Of a stretch of 64,000 nt of DNA, positions 9,094 through 17,847 are shown piece by piece. Within the stretch, counting starts at the first letter, position 1. Every line of letters begins with the position of its first letter. A program made the translations under genes and the position numbers. This stretch comes from Irregularibacter muris (GTDB lineage Bacteria; Bacillota; Clostridia; Eubacteriales; Garciellaceae), in assembly GCF_024622505.1 (NCBI RefSeq), contig NZ_JANKAS010000007.1, positions 1 to 64,000 on the forward strand, in the 5' to 3' direction. A model generated the notes under the pieces. The model was not told the origin of the DNA, ran no database searches, and saw nothing but the letters and a program-made list of their open reading frames with translations.

Positions 9094-9114
9094 TGGAAAT
9101 CAAGGGGGATACAG

Positions 9115-10335
9115 ATGAAAAGGAAAATAAGTATTGTTTTAATGATGATTCTTTTTATTGCAGCAGTTTTGCCACCTATGGCTATGGCGACCAATGACAT
9201 CAAAAAAGGTCAACAACAGCTTGATAATGCAAATAAGGACAAAAAAGAGGTACAAAACAAGCTAAAGGAAAAGCAAGAGGAAAAAAAGGAAGTAAAAAAT
9301 GAATTGGCAACCATCAATAATAAATTACAAGATGCCAATAGCAAATTGGAAAAAACACAAGCTGATCTAGCAGTTACCAATCAATCCTTGGAGAAGACGA
9401 AAAAAGAATTATCTGAGGCCGAGGAAAAACTAGAAGAACAAAATGAAACCCTAGCTGAACGAGTGCGGGTAATGTACAAAAATGGGAATATAGGTTATTT
9501 GGAAGTATTATTAGATTCAAAAAGCTTTTCAGATTTCTTTTCCCGCTTTGATGTGATCAAAACAGTAATGAATTATGATTATGAATTATTAACTTCTTTG
9601 GAAACAAAGCGCAACGAAGTAGAAACAAAAAAAGAGCAAATTGAAAAAGAACAACAAAGAATGATTACTCTAAAAAACCAATTGGAAAGCAAAGCCCAAG
9701 AGGTAAAAAACTTACAAGTATCTAGAGAAAATTACTTAAGCAAAATGAATACCGATATTAATGAGTATGAAAAACAAGTTAAACAGTTAGAAGCAGATGC
9801 TGCCTCTGCTAAAAGAATCATACAAGCAGCAATGCAAAGAGAACAAGCAAAGCAAAACCAATCTAATAATGCAGGGAATAATCGTGGTTCAAGTAACAGT
9901 GGTGGCTCAAGTAATAATAGCGGGGGCGGCGGACAGTATACCGGAGGAGCCTTACTATGGCCTGTACCGGGACGCACCAACATAAGCTCCCCTTATGGCT
10001 GGAGAATCCATCCCATAAATAAAGTAAAAAGCTTCCATACCGGTATTGATATTCCTGCACCTACTGGTCATAATTTACTTGCCCCTGCGGATGGAGTAGT
10101 TCTTCACTCAGGATATTTAGGAGGATATGGGAACACCGTCATCGTGGATATCGGTGGAGGTAAATCAGTATTGGGCGCTCACAATAGTAGACTTTTAGTT
10201 AGTGCAGGACAAAAAGTGTCCAAAGGACAAGTGATTGCCAAAGTTGGTTCTACAGGAAACTCCACAGGACCTCACTCTCACTTCGAAGTTAGATTAAATG
10301 GAAATCACACCAATCCAATTCCATATTTAAGGTAA
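9115..10335 (+). CDS. Secreted coiled-coil M23 peptidase / murein hydrolase activator (EnvC/CwlO-like role)
   Basis: Has a classical signal peptide (MKRKISIVLMMILF... ending near AMA, residues 1-26), a long coiled coil (about 30-245), a low-complexity Asn/Gly/Ser linker (about 248-278), and a C-terminal LytM/M23 domain. The metal-site motifs HTGID and HSHFEV are present, so the domain looks catalytically competent. Position directly after ftsEX points to a hydrolase or activator controlled by FtsEX. AAGGGGG precedes the ATG. A strong terminator follows, closing the ftsE-ftsX-M23 unit. Confidence 0.9.
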   Translation: MKRKISIVLMMILFIAAVLPPMAMATNDIKKGQQQLDNANKDKKEVQNKLKEKQEEKKEVKNELATINNKLQDANSKLEKTQADLAVTNQSLEKTKKELSEAEEKLEEQNETLAERVRVMYKNGNIGYLEVLLDSKSFSDFFSRFDVIKTVMNYDYELLTSLETKRNEVETKKEQIEKEQQRMITLKNQLESKAQEVKNLQVSRENYLSKMNTDINEYEKQVKQLEADAASAKRIIQAAMQREQAKQNQSNNAGNNRGSSNSGGSSNNSGGGGQYTGGALLWPVPGRTNISSPYGWRIHPINKVKSFHTGIDIPAPTGHNLLAPADGVVLHSGYLGGYGNTVIVDIGGGKSVLGAHNSRLLVSAGQKVSKGQVIAKVGSTGNSTGPHSHFEVRLNGNHTNPIPYLR

Positions 10336-10342
10336 TGATAAT

Positions 10343-10374
10343 AAAAGCAAGCCAAAAATGGCTTGCTTTTTCTT
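10343..10374 (+). terminator. Rho-independent terminator of the ftsEX operon
   Basis: A perfect 12-bp stem (10343-10354 with 10359-10370) with an AAAA loop is followed by further T residues. Confidence 0.93.
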
Positions 10375-10394
10375 TGAGATCGAGAGCTTATTTT

Positions 10395-10422
10395 TTGAAA
10401 AAGTTTATAGTGATGTTATAAT
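10395..10422 (+). promoter_or_regulatory. Sigma-A promoter for the S41 protease gene
   Basis: TTGAAA (10395-10400), a 16-bp spacer and TATAAT (10417-10422) with an extended TGT just upstream. Confidence 0.7.
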
Positions 10423-10505
10423 GAAAGATAGTTAATAAAAATAAACGGTAGAACATATAATTATAGAAAACCCAATTATTCTAAACTTTTAATGAGGTGG
10501 CGTAA

Positions 10506-11720
10506 ATGAAAAACAAGAAAAAACTTTGGTTGGCTGTTATTTTACTTTTGATTATTACGAATACAGCTACTTTTTTATTTTCCAATACTTTGTCTCTGGC
10601 CTTTGGAAATAAAGTACTCTTGACAACAGATAGCCAGGATACAGCAATTGGATTAAAAAAAATGGTTATGCTCAAGGATTTTTTGGAAAAGAATTATTAT
10701 CAACCCTTAGAGGATGATGCCTTAATGGAGGGTGCCCTAAAAGGCATGTTTGACTCCATCGGTGATCCCTATACGGTATATATGACCCCAAGGGAATATA
10801 ATAATTTTATGACAGAAACGGAAGGATCCTTTGGAGGAATCGGTATTCAAGTGACCATAGATGAAAAGGGTCTAATCACTGTTATTGCCCCTATTGAGGA
10901 TACTCCGGGGGAAAAGGCAGGTTTAAAAAGCGGAGACAAAATCGTCAAAGTCAATGGAGAAGATGTCATCGGTGTAGAGCTAGACAAGGTAGTAGATAAA
11001 ATGAAGGGCGAACCAGGTACAAAGGTAATTCTTACCATCGCTAGAGAAGGACAAAAAGATAATATTGAAAAAGAAATTACCCGGGAGATTATTCGGATAA
11101 AAACAGTAAAAAGCAATACCATTAATGGGGATTTAGGCTATGTCCGAATTAGTATGTTTGATCGAAAAACCTCTGAAGACTTTATCAGCCAATTAAATAC
11201 CCTAAAGGGGAAAAATATAAAAGGCTTGATCATTGATTTAAGGGGGAATCCTGGAGGTTTATTAAATGAGGTAGTCAAGATTGCAGATGAAATATTAGAT
11301 GAACAGCTTATCGTCTATACAGAGGATAGAGCGGGGAATAAGAGAGAGGAATTTTCTGATAAAAAACACAAACTGGATATTCCCTTGGTCCTATTGGTAG
11401 ATGGTGGCAGTGCTAGTGCTTCAGAGATATTATCAGGAGCAGTGAAGGATACCAATTCTGGGACATTAGTTGGGACCACCACCTTTGGAAAAGGCCTTGT
11501 ACAGGATGTGGAAAGCCTATCTGATGGTTCAGGAATGAAATATACAGCTGCTGAATATTTCACTCCCAATGGCATAAATATCCATGGAAAAGGTATCGAA
11601 CCTGATATTGTTATAGAAATGCCTGAAGCTTTAAGTGAAGAGGGCAAAACAGATCAAAGTGAAGATCCTCAATTGAAAAAAGCGATAGAGGTACTAAAAT
11701 CTAAAATATCCACTCAATAG
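10506..11720 (+). CDS. S41 carboxy-terminal processing protease (CtpA/CtpB family)
   Basis: Membrane-anchored serine protease that trims exported proteins. A signal anchor covers about residues 5-30. A PDZ domain follows (about 95-180, with the FGGIGIQV entry and GEKAGLKSGDKI loop), then the S41 core with the catalytic Ser in GGSASASEILSGA and the Lys in TFGKGLVQ. At 404 aa this is family length. RBS GAGGTGG precedes the ATG. The gene sits between ftsEX and the MinJ-like gene as ctpB does in Bacillus subtilis. Confidence 0.93.
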   Translation: MKNKKKLWLAVILLLIITNTATFLFSNTLSLAFGNKVLLTTDSQDTAIGLKKMVMLKDFLEKNYYQPLEDDALMEGALKGMFDSIGDPYTVYMTPREYNNFMTETEGSFGGIGIQVTIDEKGLITVIAPIEDTPGEKAGLKSGDKIVKVNGEDVIGVELDKVVDKMKGEPGTKVILTIAREGQKDNIEKEITREIIRIKTVKSNTINGDLGYVRISMFDRKTSEDFISQLNTLKGKNIKGLIIDLRGNPGGLLNEVVKIADEILDEQLIVYTEDRAGNKREEFSDKKHKLDIPLVLLVDGGSASASEILSGAVKDTNSGTLVGTTTFGKGLVQDVESLSDGSGMKYTAAEYFTPNGINIHGKGIEPDIVIEMPEALSEEGKTDQSEDPQLKKAIEVLKSKISTQ

Positions 11721-11731
11721 GAGGGTAAAAT

Positions 11732-12982
11732 ATGAAGCCCATAATTGATGCCCTTTGGATGGGAATGACATCCCTTACTCGGATTATTTTCCATCCAATC
11801 TTTTGGGTGGTACTTTTTTTAGTGTACACCCAATATAAAAAACAAACCCCTAGGGAAATAAAGATGCTAGGAGTGATAAGAAGAAGTGCCCTAATGAAGA
11901 CCGTTAACTCCACCTTTCATGGATTAATAGGAGGTCTTTTAGGAAGTACACTCATGATTATTATAGGAGTTTCTATTCGGCAAGAGGGTTTGAAGTACTT
12001 GTGGCCTATTGCCTTAATTTTATTTATGATCAATGCTCGTTATCTATGTTTTTCCTATGCAGGGGGACTATTATCTTTATTTAGTCTCATTTTTGGTTTT
12101 CCTCAAATAGATGTACCAGGATTGATGGCTTTAGTGGCTATATTACATTTTGTAGAAAGCATTTTAATTTATACCAATGGAAGTGAGGATAGCCTGCCGA
12201 TCATTTTAGATAGGGGAGATGGGAAACATATAGGAGGCTATAGTTTGCATCGTTTTTGGCCCATTCCCATTATCATCATGACCATAATGATCAGTAATCA
12301 AATTCCCTCTCCCGGCCAAATTCAAATGCCGGATTGGTGGCCCATCATTAAGCCTATGGGAGAATTGCAATTTAGAGAGGATTTGATTTTCCTTATACTA
12401 ACCGTTGTTGCTGCCTTGGGCTATGGGGATATCGCCCTTACCCAACCCCCAAAGGTTAAAGTGAAAAAATCAGCGATTAAATTAGGAGCTTATAGTGTTA
12501 TCCTCCTGATCTTATCTATCCTATCCTCTAGAGTTTATGAGGTGCAATGGATTGCTGCTTTCTTCGCTCCTGCTGCCCATGAGTTTTTGATTTGGCAGGG
12601 AAGGAAAGAAGAACAAGAGGGTGTTCCATTATTTACTATTCCCCAAAGAGGACTTCGGGTGCTAGAGGTTTTAGAGGGATCGGCAGCGCACAAAATGGGA
12701 ATTCAAAGAGGCGATATTATTCATTCTATTAATAATTTTCCCATCAATTGTGAGGAGGATATCCTTCAACTTTTAAGCCAATTTCCTACCTTTGTATGGG
12801 TGAAGGGTGAGGATTATAAGGGAGAAGGATATACTAAAGAATTGAAAGCTTATCCCTATGGTTTAAGAGCCTTAGGCGTTCTTCCTCTTCCTCAATACTC
12901 AGAAATAGTCTATACAGCCAAGGAAAAAGAAAGTATAATGAAAAGACTATGGAATAAAATAAAAAATAAAAATAATCGATAG
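11732..12982 (+). CDS. Multi-pass membrane protein with C-terminal PDZ domain (MinJ-like)
   Basis: About eight hydrophobic segments fill residues 10-285. A PDZ domain covers about 295-370, with the core GLRVLEVLEGSAAHKMGIQRGDIIHSI split by the limits of that fold. This architecture and the place after an S41 protease gene match MinJ (YvjD), which links DivIVA to MinD in Bacillus; assignment to MinJ rests on architecture and neighbours, and sequence identity was not tested. AGGAGGG lies ahead of the ATG, 11 bp after the protease stop, so the two are co-transcribed. The stop codon abuts a repeat element. Confidence 0.75.
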   Translation: MKPIIDALWMGMTSLTRIIFHPIFWVVLFLVYTQYKKQTPREIKMLGVIRRSALMKTVNSTFHGLIGGLLGSTLMIIIGVSIRQEGLKYLWPIALILFMINARYLCFSYAGGLLSLFSLIFGFPQIDVPGLMALVAILHFVESILIYTNGSEDSLPIILDRGDGKHIGGYSLHRFWPIPIIIMTIMISNQIPSPGQIQMPDWWPIIKPMGELQFREDLIFLILTVVAALGYGDIALTQPPKVKVKKSAIKLGAYSVILLILSILSSRVYEVQWIAAFFAPAAHEFLIWQGRKEEQEGVPLFTIPQRGLRVLEVLEGSAAHKMGIQRGDIIHSINNFPINCEEDILQLLSQFPTFVWVKGEDYKGEGYTKELKAYPYGLRALGVLPLPQYSEIVYTAKEKESIMKRLWNKIKNKNNR

Positions 12983-13102
12983 TGAACCACCTCAGGTAGA
13001 GGACACCCCAAAGTGCTTTATTTTCATCCTGAGCCATGGCGAAAGATCTTGAGTCTAGATCTTACAACCAGTTCAGATTTAATGACTACAATAGGTGGTT
13101 CA
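12983..13102. repeat. 120-bp element with 10-bp terminal inverted repeats (MITE-like)
   Basis: The ends TGAACCACCT (12983-12992) and AGGTGGTTCA (13093-13102) are perfect inverted repeats. The interior holds CATCCTGAGCCATGGCGAAA, which resembles a dispersed repeat core I know from many bacterial genomes, followed by AAGATCT and AGATCTT arms that can form a hairpin. No coding capacity. It starts at the base after the MinJ-like stop codon, at the junction with the accessory region. Target-site duplications were not identified. Confidence 0.6.
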
Positions 13103-13137
13103 ATTTATGTAAAATAAAAGAACAGGAATGATGAAAA

Positions 13138-14493
13138 ATGACCCAGTTTATGATGGATCACTCACAGAAAGTAAAACAAATTCTACATTTGGCTTGGCCT
13201 GCTGTATTAGAAATGATGCTCAATATGATGGTTTGGGTATTTGATACCGCTATGATTGGAAAAGGCGTGGGGGCTATTGCAGTTACGGCTACCAGTCTAA
13301 GCAGCCAGATGGTATATACCGTTCTAAACATTTTAGGGGCTATTGGCATTGGAGCAGCGGCCATCATTGCCAGATACTATGGAGCAAAGGAATTTCATAA
13401 AGCTGAAAAAACAGCAGCTCAAGCGCTAAAACTTTCCCTAATCATTAGTATTGTGGTTTGCAGTTTAGGATGGATATTTGCAGAGAAAATATTAATCGCT
13501 GTGAATGCTGAAGGCGAGGTCGTTAGGCTGGGTACCCAATATATGAAGATCGTTCTATGGGGCTTTTTGTTTGCCATCCCCACAACAGTAATTAGCGGAA
13601 TTATTCGGGGAGCAGGGAATACCAAAGCTCCTCTAGTGGTAGCTGCAGTGATAAACATAATCAATTTAGTAGGAGATTATGTGCTGATCTTTGGAAAATT
13701 TGGTTTTCCTAAAATGGGTGTCCAAGGAGCAGCTATAGCCACCGCAGGAGCATTGATTATTGGAGGAATTTTGTCTTTATTGATTATCCTTAGTGGAAAA
13801 ATTAGAATAAAAGTCCACATGAAAGATTTAAAAACCTGGAACTTTGAGAACCTTAAACAACTGCTAAAATTAAGTTTGCCTGCAGGGGGACAAGAACTCA
13901 TGGACAATGGCAGCAGGCTACTTTCTTCTTTTATTATTATCCAATTGGGGACAATCCCCTTTGCAGCCAATCAAGTAGCGGTTTCCGCAGAGTCCATATC
14001 CTTTATGCCAGGCTATGGTTTTTCCATAGCGGCCACTACTCTAGTAGGACAAAGTCTTGGAGCGGGGAATAAAAAAGAGGCAGAAAAAAACGGTTGGATT
14101 GCAGCCATTCTGACCGTCATTCTTATGGGGGCAATAGGATTAATATTTTTCTTTATTCCTCATATCTTGATGTCCTTCTTTACCGACCATGCAGAGGCTA
14201 GACAATTGGGAGCTCTATGTCTAAAAGTAGCCGCCTTTGAGCAAATTACTATTGGACTAGCCATGGTATTATCCGGTGCTCTGAGGGGAGCAGGAGACAC
14301 CAGAGGGCCTTTTCTTATCAGCGCCATTACCAATTGGGGAGTGAGAATTCCCCTCATCATTTTGGTGGTCTTTGTATTAAAATTAAGTGTAGTCTATGTC
14401 TGGGTAGTAACGGCTATACAATTCGTAGTAGAATCTTCTTTGCTATTTTTTCGGTTTAAAAGAGGAAAGTGGAAAGAGATTGAGATTAGATAA
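13138..14493 (+). CDS. MATE-family multidrug/Na+ antiporter
   Basis: Twelve-segment exporter with two MatE halves (about residues 15-175 and 240-405). The family patterns VLEMMLNMMVWVFDTAMIG and GIIRGAGNTKAP are present, and they recur in the second half as GALRGAGDTRGP. It would couple Na+ or H+ influx to export of cationic or organic compounds. 451 aa, standard length. AGGA lies 10 bases before the ATG, a weak ribosome site. It stands alone as the first gene after the repeat element; its substrate is not predictable. Confidence 0.9.
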   Translation: MTQFMMDHSQKVKQILHLAWPAVLEMMLNMMVWVFDTAMIGKGVGAIAVTATSLSSQMVYTVLNILGAIGIGAAAIIARYYGAKEFHKAEKTAAQALKLSLIISIVVCSLGWIFAEKILIAVNAEGEVVRLGTQYMKIVLWGFLFAIPTTVISGIIRGAGNTKAPLVVAAVINIINLVGDYVLIFGKFGFPKMGVQGAAIATAGALIIGGILSLLIILSGKIRIKVHMKDLKTWNFENLKQLLKLSLPAGGQELMDNGSRLLSSFIIIQLGTIPFAANQVAVSAESISFMPGYGFSIAATTLVGQSLGAGNKKEAEKNGWIAAILTVILMGAIGLIFFFIPHILMSFFTDHAEARQLGALCLKVAAFEQITIGLAMVLSGALRGAGDTRGPFLISAITNWGVRIPLIILVVFVLKLSVVYVWVVTAIQFVVESSLLFFRFKRGKWKEIEIR

Positions 14494-14587
14494 GAGAAGA
14501 CTGGTTATGCACAATCTTAACCCTTCCTACCTACTAACATAATTAGCTAAAATGTTCAAATTATGATATTTAAAAGGGGTGATTCTG

Positions 14588-17536
14588 ATGAGGCTTAAAG
14601 TAGAAAATATTATAGAAAATGAAGATAAATATAAGCCCTTAACAGATCAAGAAATTGCTGAGCTTTTAAATACAACAAGAGATAGAGTAACACAGTTGAG
14701 AAAAGAATTAAATATTCCAAACTCTAGAGAAAGATTAGATTTAGTTATCTTTACCTATGCTAAAGACATTATTCATCAAGAACCAAGTATTTCCCATAGA
14801 GAACTTATGTCAAGATTGAATAGCATAGGTTTTTCCATATCAAGACATAAATCACTAGCATTAATCAAAGAAATAAGCCATAAGAACCATTCCATGGACC
14901 CAGGAAACAGCAAGGAGAAACCTTTAATAAATAGAGAAAGCCAATCTAAAACTGAGGAGGTTGAGGGGAAATCCTTTCGTGAGATTATCGGAGCAGAAGA
15001 AAGTATAAAATTGCAAATAAGACAGGCACAAGCTGCTATTTTATATCCACCTAAGGGACTTCATACATTAATATTAGGACCATCAGGAGTGGGAAAAAGC
15101 CAACTTGCTGAATCTATGCATAGCTATGCTGTTACCACAAGTAATTTTGAGGAAAAAGCTCCCTTCATTTTGTTTAACTGTGCTGATTATGCCGATAATC
15201 CACAATTATTATTATCGAATATTTTTGGATACAAAAAAGGAACTTTTACAGGTGCCGATAGTGATCAAGATGGTCTTGTTGCTAAAGCCGACGGAGGCAT
15301 CTTGTTTCTCGATGAGATACATAGATTGCCCAATGAAGGACAGGAAATTTTATTTAGTATACTGGATAAAGGGGAATATAGAAGGTTAGGGGAAACTGAA
15401 AGTAACCATAAGGTTAATTTAATGATTATTGCGGCAACTACAGAAGATCCAGATTCATCTCTGCTTTTAACTTTGAGAAGAAGAATACCTATGATTATCG
15501 AACTCCCTTCTTTAAATAAAAGAACCTATAGTGAAAGATTAGAAATTATAAAAGTTTTTTTTGACAAAGAAGCAAAAAGAATTAATAAGAAAATAACTGT
15601 AGACATTGATGCTATCCGATTATTGATGCTTTATGATTGTCCGGGAAATATAGGACAGCTAAAAAGTGATATACAGGTTGCCTGCGCTAAAGCTTTATTA
15701 AATGCTGTTCTAGAAAAAAAAGAGACTTTAAAAATAAAAATATCGGATTTGGCCAGTCATGTCAGGCGAGGGATATTGAATATTGATCGTAAATCTCAAG
15801 AAATAGAAAGCTATATAAGCAATCATTTAGTATTTGATGTAGACCATTCAAAACACTCTTTAGATGAATCCAATAGATATATTATGCCAAATAAGATTTA
15901 TCAATTTATTGAAAAACGTTCTATTGAGCTTGAAAACCAAGGATTAAATTCAGAAGAGATAAATTTAGTAATTGGTAGAGAAGTTCAAACTGAGCTAGAA
16001 AACTTTGTTAAAAATAGCAATATTAAAAATACCCTGAATAAAATTGAACTTAAAAACCTAGTGGGATCAAAAATATTAGAATTAGTGGATCAATGCTATA
16101 AACTTGCAAAAGTTTACTATGATAAATTAGAAGATGATTTTTATTATTCATTGGCAATTCATTTAAGTGCTACCTATGAAAGGATATTAAAGGGAAAAGA
16201 AATTATCAACCCTGAACTAAGGAAGATCAAGAGCAAATATCATGGGGAATATGAGGTAGCAAAAAAAATAGCAGAGAAAATCAATGGGGAATTAATGATT
16301 GAATTACCTGAAGAAGAAATAGGATTTATAGCAATGTATATAAAAAACTTTTCTGAGGCTTATGATGCTGACCAAAAACGAGTGGGGGTTATAGTGCTAA
16401 CCCACGGAAAAGTTGGTAAGGCCATTGTTGAGGTAACAAATACATTACTCAATACACAACACGCCATAGGAATTGAAATGCCCCTGAGTGAAAATCCAAA
16501 GGATACCCTAGCGAAAACCATTGATATCATTAAAAAAGTAGATCAGGGAAAAGGATGTCTACTATTAGTCGATATGGGTTCTTTAGTGACCTTTGGCGAC
16601 ATAATAACTAGAGAAACGGGAATATATGTAAGAGTAGTAGAACGAGTGGACACCATTATGGCTTTAGAGGTAACAAGAAGAGCAATCTTCCCCCAATCAA
16701 CTTTGGAGGATATAGTAAAATCCATTAAAAATGATGGAATTCCTAATAAGGAAATCGACACAAATAAAGCAATAAATGCAAATACATTATTGCCAAAGGC
16801 TATTGTCACCACATGTATAACAGGTGAAGGAACAGCAGAAAAAATTAAACATTATATAGAAGAATATGCTGAAAAATCGGAAAAAAATATAAAAGTTATT
16901 CCAGTAGGACTATTTTCCCCCATTAATCTTGATCTAGAAATAAAGAAAATAAGTCAAAATTATCATATATTATGTTTTGTAGGGACTATAGATCCAGAAA
17001 TAAAAGATATACCCTTTATTTCTATTCAGAGTATATTAAGTAATCAGGGAATTAATCAACTTAATAATTTAATAACAAATTCAACAAAAAAAGATGTAGA
17101 AAATAATGTTGGGAAAATTTTAGACGAGAAATTGATAGAATGTAACTTAGAATTTGAAAACAAGAACCAAGCAATAGATTACATGGTAGATAAACTTGTG
17201 CATCAAGGGTATGTAGATGAAAAATTCCTTTTAAGTGTGTATAAAAGAGAAATGATCAATTCTACTTCTATGAAAGGGGATATCGCAATTCCCCATGGAT
17301 TACCGCAATATGTCAAAAAACCTATTGTAAATATTATTACATTAAAAAAACCCATATTTTGGGGAGAAGGAAAAACAGTTGACGCTATTTTTATGATTGT
17401 ATATAGAAAAGATTCCAAGAAATATTTTCAAGACTTTTATAAGGTTTTATTGAATGGGGAAGTTTTAAAGAAAATAAAGCAAACGGACAGCGAAGCTGAA
17501 ATCAAAAATATAATTTTAAGACATGTTGATGTATGA
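14588..17536 (+). CDS. LevR-type sigma-54-dependent, PTS-controlled activator (module I regulator)
   Basis: Enhancer-binding activator with PTS control domains. Order: N-terminal HTH region (residues 10-95, including TRDRVTQLRKELNIPNSRER), AAA+ sigma-54 interaction domain (about 135-390; Walker A GPSGVGKS, Walker B LFLDEIHRLP, loop GTFTGA where GAFTGA is usual), PRD (about 470-595), EIIA-Man-like domain with VLTHGKVG, EIIB-Gat-like domain with TTCITGEGTA, and a C-terminal fructose-type EIIA domain with AIPHGLP. Phosphorylation at these His/Cys sites should tie activity to sugar supply. ATG 14588 is chosen because AAAGGGGTG ends 6 bases upstream; GTG 14579 overlaps that site. Its target is probably the operon starting at 17848. 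Confidence 0.9.
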   Translation: MRLKVENIIENEDKYKPLTDQEIAELLNTTRDRVTQLRKELNIPNSRERLDLVIFTYAKDIIHQEPSISHRELMSRLNSIGFSISRHKSLALIKEISHKNHSMDPGNSKEKPLINRESQSKTEEVEGKSFREIIGAEESIKLQIRQAQAAILYPPKGLHTLILGPSGVGKSQLAESMHSYAVTTSNFEEKAPFILFNCADYADNPQLLLSNIFGYKKGTFTGADSDQDGLVAKADGGILFLDEIHRLPNEGQEILFSILDKGEYRRLGETESNHKVNLMIIAATTEDPDSSLLLTLRRRIPMIIELPSLNKRTYSERLEIIKVFFDKEAKRINKKITVDIDAIRLLMLYDCPGNIGQLKSDIQVACAKALLNAVLEKKETLKIKISDLASHVRRGILNIDRKSQEIESYISNHLVFDVDHSKHSLDESNRYIMPNKIYQFIEKRSIELENQGLNSEEINLVIGREVQTELENFVKNSNIKNTLNKIELKNLVGSKILELVDQCYKLAKVYYDKLEDDFYYSLAIHLSATYERILKGKEIINPELRKIKSKYHGEYEVAKKIAEKINGELMIELPEEEIGFIAMYIKNFSEAYDADQKRVGVIVLTHGKVGKAIVEVTNTLLNTQHAIGIEMPLSENPKDTLAKTIDIIKKVDQGKGCLLLVDMGSLVTFGDIITRETGIYVRVVERVDTIMALEVTRRAIFPQSTLEDIVKSIKNDGIPNKEIDTNKAINANTLLPKAIVTTCITGEGTAEKIKHYIEEYAEKSEKNIKVIPVGLFSPINLDLEIKKISQNYHILCFVGTIDPEIKDIPFISIQSILSNQGINQLNNLITNSTKKDVENNVGKILDEKLIECNLEFENKNQAIDYMVDKLVHQGYVDEKFLLSVYKREMINSTSMKGDIAIPHGLPQYVKKPIVNIITLKKPIFWGEGKTVDAIFMIVYRKDSKKYFQDFYKVLLNGEVLKKIKQTDSEAEIKNIILRHVDV

Positions 17537-17766
17537 TAAATATTCACAGGACTGGATTTATCACAAAACCTGTCAGGTTTATTCTTCAATGCAAAAAATG
17601 TCATTTTATGTGGAAATACCTGAGGAAGAGGAAAAATAATTTTTAAAAACGATATAAAGAAAACTCAACAAAGTTTTTCAATGAATATAGAGGAATGGCG
17701 GTAGAACGAGGTTTTACTCAGGGATTGAAAATCACGGATAGAAAAAATATCATTATAAATAATATG
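17537..17766. other. Intergenic region, possible enhancer sites and a decayed gene fragment
   Basis: This stretch lies upstream of a sigma-54 promoter, where activator-binding sites would be expected. A small AAACCTG/CAGGTTT inverted repeat is at about 17566-17580. In the frame ending at 17787, the translated stretch EYRGMAVERGFTQGLK resembles the end of a small clostridial helical protein family (DUF6809-like), but upstream stops break it. Neither reading is secure. Confidence 0.25.
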
Positions 17767-17806
17767 AAAAAGCATGTCATTATTTGATAATGGCATGCTT
17801 TTTGCT
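17767..17806 (+). terminator. Terminator hairpin whose 3' arm carries the -24 element
   Basis: A 17-bp stem (17767-17783 with 17787-17803) contains one G-T wobble and a TTG loop. Its arms begin with an A-run and end in a T-run, as in a bidirectional terminator. The TGGCAT of the downstream sigma-54 promoter is part of the 3' arm. Confidence 0.75.
17791..17805 (+). promoter_or_regulatory. Sigma-54 (-24/-12) promoter of the module I operon
   Basis: TGGCATG-N4-TTGC with GG at 17792-17793 and GC at 17804-17805, separated by exactly 10 bp as sigma-54 requires. One mismatch from the TGGCACG consensus. It is located directly after a sigma-54 activator gene and about 43 bp before the first operon gene. 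Confidence 0.8.
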
Positions 17807-17847
17807 TTTATAATAGAACAAGAAATAAAGATGGAGGAGGATTAACA

